A stretch of 29,741 nucleotides of DNA from a bacterium UBP14_UBA6098 (lineage in GTDB: Bacteria > UBP14 > UBA6098): the NCBI GenBank assembly GCA_002428525.1, contig DIWU01000027.1, positions 4,992 to 34,732 on the forward strand, given 5' to 3'. Below are positions 1 to 7,740 of the stretch, piece after piece (position 1 is the first letter of the stretch; each line of letters opens with the position of its first letter). The position numbers and the translations under genes were made by a program. The notes beneath the pieces were generated by a model that worked only from the letters and a program-made list of their open reading frames with translations, ran no database searches and was not told the DNA's origin.

Positions 1-2474
1 ACAACGAGTTCGGTTTCGACTATCTCCGCGACAACCTTGCCAGAAGAAAAGAAGAGCGCGTTCAACGCGATTTCCATTTCGCGATCGTGGATGAGGTCGA
101 TAGCGTTTTGATCGACGAGGCGCGGACGCCGCTTATTATATCGGGGCCTGTGGATTCGACGCTTCACGAGACCTTCTCGAAATACGAGCCGGGGGTTCAG
201 AATCTGGTTCGAAAGCAGATCTCACAATCGACCTCGCTTCTTAGCGAGGCGGAGGCGGAGCTCAAGGCGGCACACTTCTTCGAGGATTCCGGCGAACAGG
301 ATAAGGACGCAATTTACAGCGCCGGCGAAAAGCTCCTCATGGTCAAGCGCTCGACGCCGAAGATTAGCCGATTTTTGAAAATCGTCAAAGAGCCCGGAAT
401 TGCGAAGCTGATCCAGCGCGTCGAGGCGGACAAGATGCGCGATAAGATAATGCATGAGATCGACGAGCGGCTTTATTTCTCGGTCGATGAGCAGGAAAAC
501 TCGATCAACCTCATGGAGATCGGTCGCTCCGCGCTTGACAGCCGAAACCCGGAGATCTTCGAGCTACCCGATATTACCGCCCTTATCTCAGAGATCGAGG
601 GCAACGACGATATGGACGAGCAAAAAAAGATCGAGGCGAAGAAAGAGGCCTACGCCCTGTATTCCGAGCGATCGGTGATTAACCACGCGATTAGCCAGCT
701 TCTCAAGGCGCATGTCCTATTCGCCAAGGATGTCGATTATGTCGTCATGGATGGCAAGGTTCTGATTGTAGATTCCTTCACCGGCAGACTGATGCCCGGC
801 AGGCGATTCTCCGACGGGCTTCATCAAGCGCTCGAGGCCAAGGAGAATGTCCGAGTCCAGTCGGAGACGCAGACTGTCGCGACGATCACGCTTCAGAATT
901 ACTTCCGCATGTTCGACAAGCTCGCGGGCATGACCGGCACCGCCGAAACCGAGGCCGGCGAGTTCTGGGAGATATACAAGCTCGATGTCGTGGTGATTCC
1001 GCCGAACAGGCCGGTGCGCCGCAGGGATTTCGAGGATCAGGTCTATATGACGCGCCGCGAGAAATACAACGCCGTCCTCGACGAAATCGAGTATTGGAAT
1101 AAAAAGGGACGGCCGGTTCTCGTCGGAACGGTCAGCGTCGATGTCTCGGAGACCCTGTCGCGTATGCTCTCGCGCAGAGGGATCAAGCATAATGTATTGA
1201 ACGCCAAACAAAACGATAAAGAAGCGCTGGTCATCGCGGGAGCGGGCAGGCCGGGGGCTGTCACTATCGCGACTAATATGGCCGGAAGAGGAACGGATAT
1301 CAAGCTCGGGCCGTCGGTTGTCCGATGCCCGGAGGGGTGCCATCTGCTCTCGCCCTTTCCCGACGACAAAGCGGTTGCGGACGGGAGCTGGAAGCTCGGG
1401 GACTGCCGTAAAGAAACCCCCTGCGGCCTTCATATAATCGGAACGGAGCGGCACGAATCGCGGCGCATCGACAGACAACTTCGCGGTCGAAGCGGAAGAC
1501 AGGGCGACCCGGGCTCTTCGAAATTCTACCTCTCGCTCGAGGACGATCTCATGCGGCTTTTCGGCTCGGAACGGGTTGCAATGCTTATGGATAAGCTCGG
1601 CGCCGAGGAGGGCGAGGTCATAACGCATCCGATTATTTCCAAATCGATCGAGCGCGCGCAGAAGAGGGTCGAGGCGCAGAATTTCTCTATACGAAAGCAT
1701 CTGCTCGAGTATGACGATGTCAACAACGCTCAGCGCACCGTAATCTATGCGCTTCGCAACAAGATCCTCGACGGCGGGAACCTCAAAGACCAGTTCACTT
1801 CGATAATACGCGATTTTATCGATCATCTTGTTAAGGAATACACCGACCCCTCGGCACCGCCGGAGGATTGGAACTGGACGGAATTGAAAGAGGAATTCTC
1901 GCGCACCTTTTTATATTCATTCGCTTCGAAGAGCGCGGACGACGTGAAGTTTAAGCAAACCGATCTGAGAGAGGATCTCGAAGAGGCCGCGATGGAGGCC
2001 TACCGGCGCCGCGAACAGATACTCGGCTCCGAGGTAATGCGCGGGTTGGAGCGCTTTGTGCTTTTGATGACTATCGACGGCGAATGGCGCGAGAACCTCT
2101 ACGCCCTCGACGGGCTGAAGGAGGGCATCGGCCTCCAGTCTTACGCGCAGAAAGACCCGCTCATCGAATATAAGCGCGAGGCCTTCGAGCTGTTCTCTGA
2201 TCTTCTTGAAAGGATCAACAAGACCGCCCTCGAGCGGCTTTTCAAGACTCAGGTGGTTCCGGCGCCGGCACCGATCCGCCGGGAAGAGCGGCTTCGCGAG
2301 ATGCATTCGTCGAAGGAAGGCTATGGCGTCGGTTCTGCGGGGCAAGGCGAGATTCCCCCCCCACGGCCCCAAAGGCCGAGGCCGGCCACAGTCGTAAAGG
2401 ATGACAAAATTGGAAGGAACGATCCATGCCCATGCGGAAGCGGCAAGAAATACAAAAACTGTTGCGGCCGATAG
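1..2474 (+). CDS. secA: Protein translocase ATPase SecA (5' end outside the window)
   Basis: SecA is the ATPase that drives unfolded preproteins through SecYEG. The reading frame is open from base 3 and has no start in the window, so about the first quarter of the protein is missing. The first visible residues, NEFGFDYLRDNL, are the conserved SecA motif before the Walker B/DEAD region (DEVDSVLIDEARTPLIISG). Later come the preprotein cross-linking and second nucleotide-binding domains, with MAGRGTDIKLG, GTERHESRRIDRQLRGRSGRQGD and the scaffold and wing regions. The C-terminus is an SEC-C zinc motif (NDPCPCGSGKKYKNCC) after a Pro/Arg-rich linker. A long insertion after the DEAD region resembles Bacteroidota-type SecA. 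A Cys-bearing insertion lies just before GLHIIGTER (see findings). The stop at 2472-2474 lies inside the next gene. Identification is certain; the truncation is due to the window edge. Confidence 0.98.
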   Translation, partial: NEFGFDYLRDNLARRKEERVQRDFHFAIVDEVDSVLIDEARTPLIISGPVDSTLHETFSKYEPGVQNLVRKQISQSTSLLSEAEAELKAAHFFEDSGEQDKDAIYSAGEKLLMVKRSTPKISRFLKIVKEPGIAKLIQRVEADKMRDKIMHEIDERLYFSVDEQENSINLMEIGRSALDSRNPEIFELPDITALISEIEGNDDMDEQKKIEAKKEAYALYSERSVINHAISQLLKAHVLFAKDVDYVVMDGKVLIVDSFTGRLMPGRRFSDGLHQALEAKENVRVQSETQTVATITLQNYFRMFDKLAGMTGTAETEAGEFWEIYKLDVVVIPPNRPVRRRDFEDQVYMTRREKYNAVLDEIEYWNKKGRPVLVGTVSVDVSETLSRMLSRRGIKHNVLNAKQNDKEALVIAGAGRPGAVTIATNMAGRGTDIKLGPSVVRCPEGCHLLSPFPDDKAVADGSWKLGDCRKETPCGLHIIGTERHESRRIDRQLRGRSGRQGDPGSSKFYLSLEDDLMRLFGSERVAMLMDKLGAEEGEVITHPIISKSIERAQKRVEAQNFSIRKHLLEYDDVNNAQRTVIYALRNKILDGGNLKDQFTSIIRDFIDHLVKEYTDPSAPPEDWNWTELKEEFSRTFLYSFASKSADDVKFKQTDLREDLEEAAMEAYRRREQILGSEVMRGLERFVLLMTIDGEWRENLYALDGLKEGIGLQSYAQKDPLIEYKREAFELFSDLLERINKTALERLFKTQVVPAPAPIRREERLREMHSSKEGYGVGSAGQGEIPPPRPQRPRPATVVKDDKIGRNDPCPCGSGKKYKNCCGR

Positions 2475-3091
2475 CGACTTCGCTTGCGATCGCAGTGCCC
2501 GCGATTGCCGGTTCGGGGGTTTATTTTCACTACTCCCCCTCGCTACCGTTGGCCGAGCATTGGTTCGACTATGTCGATAGCTATCCTGTGCACGAATTCG
2601 GTGTTGCTGTGGAACTGCCCGGGCCGTCGGTCTTTCGATGGCGCCTCGAGGGGAATTATGCGCCGTTCACCGAATCGGGAGTGCTCACAAAAGGGGCGGC
2701 CTATTGGGCCTCGGCGGGTTTAGTTATGAGGAATGATCTATCCGAGCGGTTCGCGATCTCTTTCGGCCCGCAACTTATTCTCGGTTGGGTTCTCGCCGAG
2801 GGGACCTACGACTACATCGATTCCGACGGCAAGGGATATTACATCGATTTCGACGGTAAGGGCAACGGAATAGGGATCGGGATGTCCGGTTCCATCGCGG
2901 CTAAACTCGGCGAGAATATTCTCCTCGGCCTTCAGCCCTCGGTGACATACTATGGCGTGGCTCAGGAGGATGTCCCGATTGTCGGTCGCGATGCTCTCGA
3001 CCCCTCGGTTCCACCCGACTATGGAATTTTCAAATACAAAGGCGAGTATATCGCCCTCTCCTTCCGCGTTTTCGCGGGATTCGAGTTCTAA
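2426..3091 (+). CDS. Probable outer-membrane beta-barrel protein, exported
   Basis: A 221-residue protein of unrecognised specific family. Residues 1-30 have a basic start (MPMRKRQEIQ) and then a hydrophobic stretch (SLAIAVPAIAGSG) typical of a Sec signal peptide. The rest alternates aromatic, hydrophobic and polar residues with Gly-rich turns (GNGIGIGMSGSIAAKLGENILLGLQ split over strands) and ends in FAGFEF. A C-terminal Phe after an aromatic strand is the usual end of outer-membrane barrels. The start at 2426 is chosen for its strong ribosome site GGAAGGA (2412-2418, 7 nt spacing); it overlaps secA by 49 nt, so the ribosome site lies in the codons of the secA zinc motif. The stop is 10 nt before the next start. 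Role inferred: a small porin-like or OmpA-barrel-like envelope protein. It could also be a generic DUF3575/OMP_b-brl-type barrel; function is unknown. Confidence 0.7.
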   Translation: MPMRKRQEIQKLLRPIATSLAIAVPAIAGSGVYFHYSPSLPLAEHWFDYVDSYPVHEFGVAVELPGPSVFRWRLEGNYAPFTESGVLTKGAAYWASAGLVMRNDLSERFAISFGPQLILGWVLAEGTYDYIDSDGKGYYIDFDGKGNGIGIGMSGSIAAKLGENILLGLQPSVTYYGVAQEDVPIVGRDALDPSVPPDYGIFKYKGEYIALSFRVFAGFEF

Positions 3092-3101
3092 TGGAGGCGC
3101 T

Positions 3102-4286
3102 TTGGGAATCTTCGATAAATGCAATAACTTCAACGACTCTGAACAGGTTAAAAGAGCCGGTCTTTACCCCTATTTCCGCGAGATCGTCTCGGAACAGGAC
3201 ACATGGGTGACCCTTGCCGGCGGCCGGCGTGTGCTGATGCTCGGTTCGAACTCCTATATGGGCTTGACAAATCACCCCGAGGTGATAGGTGCCGCCTGCG
3301 AGGCCACTCGCCAACTCGGCACGGGTTGCGCCGGAAGCAGGTTTCTCAACGGCACGCTGAAAATCCACCGAGAGCTCGAGGAGATGCTTGCGGAGTTTGT
3401 CGGAACAGAGGCCGCGCTGATATTCTCGACAGGGTTTCAGGCCAACCTCGGCGCGATCTCCGCGCTGGTCGGCCGAAACGATTTAGTCCTGACCGACAAG
3501 TTCGACCATGCGAGCATTTACGACGGTGCGCGTCTCTCGTTCGGAAAGGCTATTCGATATGAACACAATGACTTAGGCGACCTCGAAAGCAAGCTCGCAG
3601 AAATACCTGCGGGAAAGAACAAGTTAATAGTCGTCGATGGGATTTTCTCGATGGAGGGCGATATCGCGCGGCTACCCGAGATTTGCGAGCTGGCCGAACG
3701 CCACGGCGCGGAGGTCTTTGTCGATGACGCCCACGCGATCGGCGTCCTCGGGCCGAAGGGCGAGGGAACGGCCGCGCATTTTGGGCTTGGCGGCCGGGTT
3801 TCTGTGACGATGGGGACTTTCAGCAAATCGCTCGCCTCGCTCGGGGGCTTTATTTGTGCCGACCAAAAGACAATCGAGTTTTTGAAACACAAGAGCAGGG
3901 CGCTAATCTTCTCGGCCTCGCCCTCTCCGGCTAACGCCGCCGCGGCGATGGCGGCTCTGAGGATTATTCAAAGGGAACCCGATCGAATCGCAAGGCTTTG
4001 GGACAACACAAAGTTTATGATCGATAGCTTCAAAGCGCTCGGCTTCAACACCGGCAACGCGGAAACGCCCATTGTGCCGCTTCATGTCGGCGATATGCAG
4101 ACCGCATTCGTTTTTTGCAAGGCCCTCGATGATAGAGGGATCTTCGTGAATCCGGTGGTGCCGCCGGCGACTCCGCCGGGGGACTGCTTGATCCGTGTGA
4201 GCTTTATGGCCACGCATTCGAGGGAGGACCTTGCTTGGGCGCTGGGTATCTTCAGGGATGTCGGCCTTGAGTTGGCAATAATTTGA
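3102..4286 (+). CDS. Serine palmitoyltransferase-like alpha-oxoamine synthase (PLP)
   Basis: A PLP-dependent alpha-oxoamine synthase of fold type I that condenses an amino acid with an acyl-CoA. From the TTG start the protein has 394 residues. Visible landmarks are GTGCAGSRFLNGT (73-85), DHAS (135-138), VDDAHAIG (207-214, with PLP-contacting Asp and His), and MGTFSKSLASLGG (237-249) with Lys242 as the Schiff-base lysine. The sequence closely follows Bacteroides-type serine palmitoyltransferase, including YPYFREI near the N-terminus and MATHSRED near the C-terminus. BioF or Kbl (2-amino-3-ketobutyrate CoA ligase) are alternatives, but Kbl has a different lysine motif (TLGKALGG). The frame is open further upstream to 2952, but that part is antisense-like overlap with the barrel gene. 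The TTG at 3102 has GGAGG at 3093-3097 and gives the expected N-terminus (MGIFDKCNNF). A role in sphingolipid synthesis is inferred from the family and from the galE and glycosyltransferase neighbours. Confidence 0.85.
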   Translation: MGIFDKCNNFNDSEQVKRAGLYPYFREIVSEQDTWVTLAGGRRVLMLGSNSYMGLTNHPEVIGAACEATRQLGTGCAGSRFLNGTLKIHRELEEMLAEFVGTEAALIFSTGFQANLGAISALVGRNDLVLTDKFDHASIYDGARLSFGKAIRYEHNDLGDLESKLAEIPAGKNKLIVVDGIFSMEGDIARLPEICELAERHGAEVFVDDAHAIGVLGPKGEGTAAHFGLGGRVSVTMGTFSKSLASLGGFICADQKTIEFLKHKSRALIFSASPSPANAAAAMAALRIIQREPDRIARLWDNTKFMIDSFKALGFNTGNAETPIVPLHVGDMQTAFVFCKALDDRGIFVNPVVPPATPPGDCLIRVSFMATHSREDLAWALGIFRDVGLELAII

Positions 4287-4304
4287 ATCTGAAGGATTAT
4301 CAAT

Positions 4305-5273
4305 ATGGCAAAGATACTTCTCACCGGCGGTGCCGGTTATATCGGTTCGCACACAAACCTCGCTCTCGCGGAGGCGGGTCACGAGACTGTCGTCTTCGAC
4401 AACCTCTCGACCGGATTTAAGGAACTTGTTGTGGCCGGCGAGCTTATTGTCGGCGACCTTTTGGATAAACAGGCGATCAGCGATGTTCTGCGCGAGGGCC
4501 ACTTCGACGCGGTGATTCACCTCGCGGCAAAATCGCTGGTGGGGGAATCGTTCAAAGACCCCGCCCTATATTGGCGAAACAACCTCATCGGTTCCCGAAA
4601 CCTCATCGATTCGATGCGCGAGTTCGGGCCAAAGGCCATTGTTTTCAGCTCCTCGGCCGCTGTTTACGGCAATGCTACAACCTCCCCGATAGCCGAGACG
4701 CATGCGAAATCCCCGATAAATCCCTATGGAAAGACCAAGCTCGCTATCGAATGGATGCTCGAGGACCAGCGCGATGAGATCTGCACAGTCAACCTCCGAT
4801 ACTTCAATGCCTGCGGAGCCGATCCGCGCGGGCGCATCGGGCTTCTCATTCGAAATGACCCACATCTAATTCCAGTTTGCCTCGACAGCATATCGGGACT
4901 TAGGGGCGCGGTGAAGGTATTCGGCAAAGACTACAACAGCCATGATGGAACCTGCATCCGCGACTATGTCCATGTCTCGGACTTGGCCGAGGCTCATCTT
5001 CTGGCGCTGGAGGGCCTTTTGAGCGGCTCTTCGAACGGCTCGTTCAACCTTGGAACCAACCGCGGAGCAAGCGTCCTCGAGATTATCGACTGCGTCGAGA
5101 AGATTTGCGGCGCGAGCTTGAAGCTCGAATTCAGCGAGCGGCGCGCGGGCGACCCCGACGAGCTTGTCTCGGACGCAACTCTCGCCAAGACTGAACTGAA
5201 TTGGGAACCTCATTTCTCGGATTTGGAAACAATCATCTCCACGGCTTGGGAATGGCATAGGCGGAATCTCTGA
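4305..5273 (+). CDS. galE: UDP-glucose 4-epimerase
   Basis: An extended short-chain dehydrogenase of 322 residues that interconverts UDP-glucose and UDP-galactose (or the N-acetyl forms) using tightly bound NAD. The N-terminal Rossmann motif is GGAGYIGSH (8-16). The catalytic set is Ser in FSSSAAVYG (114-122) and Tyr141-x3-Lys145 in NPYGKTK. The substrate region has LRYFNACGADP and the epimerase-typical DGTCIRDYVHVSDLAEAH. Length is close to the usual 330-340. The start is supported by GAAGGA at 4291-4296. It follows the SPT-like gene by 18 nt and touches the glycosyltransferase gene (TGA followed directly by ATG), so it probably supplies sugar nucleotide to that enzyme. A ceramide-reductase-like role is less likely, because the GalE signature motifs are complete. 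Confidence 0.9.
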   Translation: MAKILLTGGAGYIGSHTNLALAEAGHETVVFDNLSTGFKELVVAGELIVGDLLDKQAISDVLREGHFDAVIHLAAKSLVGESFKDPALYWRNNLIGSRNLIDSMREFGPKAIVFSSSAAVYGNATTSPIAETHAKSPINPYGKTKLAIEWMLEDQRDEICTVNLRYFNACGADPRGRIGLLIRNDPHLIPVCLDSISGLRGAVKVFGKDYNSHDGTCIRDYVHVSDLAEAHLLALEGLLSGSSNGSFNLGTNRGASVLEIIDCVEKICGASLKLEFSERRAGDPDELVSDATLAKTELNWEPHFSDLETIISTAWEWHRRNL

Positions 5274-6530
5274 ATGCGCGTTCTAATGGCCAACACCTTC
5301 CATTACAATCGCGGCGGCGCCTCGATCTATGTTCTCGAATTGTCGAAGATGCTCGAGGAGCGGGGCGTCGAGGTTTTGCATTTCGCGATGAACCATCCGA
5401 AATCTCTGCCCGCGCCCGAGACGGAGCGGTTTTGGCCGGAGTATATCGACTTTCCGGAGCTTATGGCGAAAGGCGCGATTAAAGGGGGCATGAAAGTCCT
5501 CGCAAGAACGATCAGTTCCAAAGAGGCCGAGCGCGGTATGGCCGCGCTTTTGAGCGAGTATAAAATCGATATTGTCCATTGTAATAACATTCTGCACCAT
5601 CTGACGCCATCGATTTTTAAGCCGGTAATAGCCGAGGGAATTCCGAGCGTTTGGACGCTACACGACTACAGCCTGATCTGCCCGAACACCAGCGCCTTCG
5701 ACGAGCGGCGCGAAACAGAATGCTCTGTTTGCCTGAAGGGGTTTTGCCATCTTTATAACGCGCCACTTAAGCGCTGTAAAAAGGGGTCGTTTGGGGCGAG
5801 CGCAATGGCGGCCCTCGAGACGGCGTGCCATAAGATTCGCGGGGTGAAGAACTATCCGAACCTGTTCATCGCTCCGTGCCGATTTTTAGCGCAAAGATTT
5901 ACTGAGTGCGGATTTGATAGGGTAGTTACAGTTCCGAATTTTTACGCCCCAAGCTCTTTAAAAGATACAGAACCGCGAGCCGGTGGTCGGGCATTTGCGC
6001 TTTACGCAGGAAGGCTTTCGAGCGAAAAGGGGCTGAAGACCTTGATCGAGGCTTGGCGCGAGATGCCGCCGGAGTATATTCTAAAAATCGCGGGAAGCGG
6101 CCCCAAGGAGGCCGAGCTTAAGACCCTCGCCTCGGGCTTGGAGAATATAGTTTTCCTCGGTTTCGTCGAACCGAGGGAGCTGTCCGCGCTCCGGGACGAG
6201 GCGGCCTTCATGATCGTCCCGAGCGAATGGTGGGAGAACGCACCGTTGACGATACTCGAAGCCTTCGCCAGCGGGATTCCGGTTCTCGGGGCGAATATCG
6301 GCGGGATACCGGAGATGGTTCGCCACGGCGAGACGGGGCTTCTCTTCGAGCCTCGGAGCTATATCGATTTGCGCGAAAAGGCGATACGGCTCTTCGAAAA
6401 TCCCGAGCTCGCGAAGGCCTTGGGCGAAAACTCCCGGCGAATCGCTATGAATGAATACTCACCTGAGATACATGTCGAGAGGATACTTTCGATATATCGC
6501 GGCCTCATCGAGGGGAAAAAGAGGCCCTGA
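5274..6530 (+). CDS. Glycosyltransferase family 4 (GT-B fold)
   Basis: A cytoplasmic, retaining glycosyltransferase of 418 residues that moves a sugar from a nucleotide donor to a lipid or polysaccharide acceptor. The N-terminal domain has the GT4 start (NTFHYNRGGASIYVLELSKML). The C-terminal domain has YAGRLSSEKGLKTLIEAW, the sugar-nucleotide E-x7-E site (SEWWENAPLTILEAFASG, about 317-334) and GGIPEMV. A Cys cluster (Cys136, 150, 153, 158, 168) follows LHDYSLICPN; the same arrangement occurs in many GT4 enzymes and may bind metal. The start codon directly follows the galE stop, so translation is probably coupled. Its 3' end overlaps the convergent ECF S-component gene by 26 nt. Acceptor unknown; the SPT-like neighbour makes a sphingoid lipid possible, while exopolysaccharide or lipopolysaccharide remain alternatives. 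Confidence 0.9.
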   Translation: MRVLMANTFHYNRGGASIYVLELSKMLEERGVEVLHFAMNHPKSLPAPETERFWPEYIDFPELMAKGAIKGGMKVLARTISSKEAERGMAALLSEYKIDIVHCNNILHHLTPSIFKPVIAEGIPSVWTLHDYSLICPNTSAFDERRETECSVCLKGFCHLYNAPLKRCKKGSFGASAMAALETACHKIRGVKNYPNLFIAPCRFLAQRFTECGFDRVVTVPNFYAPSSLKDTEPRAGGRAFALYAGRLSSEKGLKTLIEAWREMPPEYILKIAGSGPKEAELKTLASGLENIVFLGFVEPRELSALRDEAAFMIVPSEWWENAPLTILEAFASGIPVLGANIGGIPEMVRHGETGLLFEPRSYIDLREKAIRLFENPELAKALGENSRRIAMNEYSPEIHVERILSIYRGLIEGKKRP

Positions 6531-7053
6531 ATCTCCCCGCAATGAGAGGAAAAAGAATCCCAAAGATTAGGCCGTTCGCCAAAACATGAACGGCCGAAAA
6601 GGCTATCCCACCGATTAAAAACGGCATCAGCGTCTCGGAAGAGGCGACCGCAATGAAAGAGCCGATGTTCGTGAGTAGGTCATAGATGAAGGTGACACAC
6701 GCCCCGACAAGGCCGGCGGACAGATTAAACAACCATCGTCTGACTATTCTGGCATCGAGCCTTGCGATGAAGGCTCCGCCGAGCCCGATTATCGCCCCTC
6801 CGATGATTTGTGCGGCGAAAAGCGGCGGCGGCGCAATGCCGTAGGGGGAAAGTAGCGAGTATGTCCCGAAACCGATAGCGCCGGTGATCGCGCCGCGCGA
6901 AGGGCCGAGAAGCGCGCCGCCGAGGGCGAGAGTGAGGGTGACAAGCTCGATATTCGGGATAAATGCGAGGGCGAAGCCGAGCGCGACCGCGAGGGCTATT
7001 ATCAAGCCGCTGATTGCGGTTTGTTTTAGTGAATCGCTTCGAGAATTTCTCAT
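6505..7053 (-). CDS. ECF-type transporter S component (membrane protein)
   Basis: An integral membrane protein of 182 residues with about five to six hydrophobic segments (ISGLIIALAVALGFALAF, VTLTLALGGALLG, FAAQIIGGAIIGLGG, LSAGLVGACVTFIYDLL, HVLANGLIFGILFPLIAG). The pattern IPNIELVTLTLALGGALLGP followed by RGAITGAIGFGTYSLLSPYG matches the substrate-binding S subunit of energy-coupling factor (ECF) vitamin transporters. No EcfA or EcfT gene is visible here, so a shared module would be encoded elsewhere; the ligand is unknown. The frame is open to 7140, but the ATG at 7053 fits the family. It overlaps the stop of the upstream gene as ATGA, showing translational coupling to the phosphodiesterase. 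The 3' end overlaps the glycosyltransferase gene by 26 nt on the other strand. Confidence 0.75.
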   Translation of the reverse strand: MRNSRSDSLKQTAISGLIIALAVALGFALAFIPNIELVTLTLALGGALLGPSRGAITGAIGFGTYSLLSPYGIAPPPLFAAQIIGGAIIGLGGAFIARLDARIVRRWLFNLSAGLVGACVTFIYDLLTNIGSFIAVASSETLMPFLIGGIAFSAVHVLANGLIFGILFPLIAGRFRASFSPR

Positions 7054-7721
7054 CCGACCCTCTCGGGATAATCCGAAACGATGCCATCGACGCCGAGGGC
7101 TTTTAAGCGCTCGATATCCGAAGGTTCGTTGACAGTCCATGCGAAAAGCTTGCGGCCCGTATTGTGTGCGGCCTCGACCGCGGAGCTATCTATAGAATGA
7201 TATTCCACTGAAAAGCAATCTGCATGGTTTTTAGTAATAAGGTCAATAAGCCGGATATCATTACGATTTGTAATTACAATAGTCCTAATTTCGGGGTAGT
7301 TAGTCTCGATGAGGGTCAAATAGGCCTTGTCGAACGAGGCGATATAGAAGCGGTTAACTGGCAAATGCTCGAGGACTTTGCCGATGATTATACCTTTTCG
7401 GTCAGGGACCTTGACCTCGATATAGGCCTCGATATTCGACTCGAGCACCAATTTGCAGGCCTCTTCGAGGGAGGGAATTTTGCCTCCCCCCTTCAGGGGA
7501 TTCTCGCGGCATTCGTCGAAAGTGAGCTTAGCTATCAGGCCTCTTCGCCCCGAGACACGATATATCGACCTGTCGTGAAGGACGACCGGAACGAGGTCTT
7601 TTGTGAGGCGGACATCGAACTCGATCATATCCGCGCCCAGCTCGACGGCCTTTACGAAAGACGCGATCGTGTTTTCCTGCTCATGGCCGCAGGCTCCCCT
7701 ATGACCGATAGTTTTTGCCAT
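7050..7721 (-). CDS. Glycerophosphodiester phosphodiesterase family protein
   Basis: A 223-residue TIM-barrel GDPD enzyme that hydrolyses glycerophosphodiesters to glycerol-3-phosphate and an alcohol, using a divalent metal. Visible signature residues are GHRGA (6-10) with ENT (16-18), EFDVRLTKD (39-47) and VVLHD (50-54), giving the catalytic His pair and metal-binding Glu/Asp. EAYIEVK holds the next metal ligand and the end has AWTVNEPSDIERLKALGVDGIVSDYP. No signal peptide is visible, so this is a cytoplasmic UgpQ-like form. It overlaps the ECF S-component start by 4 nt. A near-consensus sigma-54 promoter lies about 50 nt upstream (7770-7786). A patch around 7200-7320 is AT-richer than the rest of the gene. 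Confidence 0.92.
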   Translation of the reverse strand: MAKTIGHRGACGHEQENTIASFVKAVELGADMIEFDVRLTKDLVPVVLHDRSIYRVSGRRGLIAKLTFDECRENPLKGGGKIPSLEEACKLVLESNIEAYIEVKVPDRKGIIIGKVLEHLPVNRFYIASFDKAYLTLIETNYPEIRTIVITNRNDIRLIDLITKNHADCFSVEYHSIDSSAVEAAHNTGRKLFAWTVNEPSDIERLKALGVDGIVSDYPERVG

Positions 7722-7740
7722 TTATATCTTTGTTTGAGGT

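Noticed and set aside
717..1826. Long minus-strand open frame (369 codons) opposite secA
   Set aside because: It is antisense to unmistakable SecA sequence and has no domain or ribosome site; GC-rich codon bias keeps the opposite frame open.
3102..4286. BioF (biotin) or Kbl (threonine breakdown) identity
   Set aside because: No biotin or threonine dehydrogenase genes adjoin, and the TFSKSLASLGG lysine motif and GTGCAGSRFLNGT fit serine palmitoyltransferase-type enzymes better.
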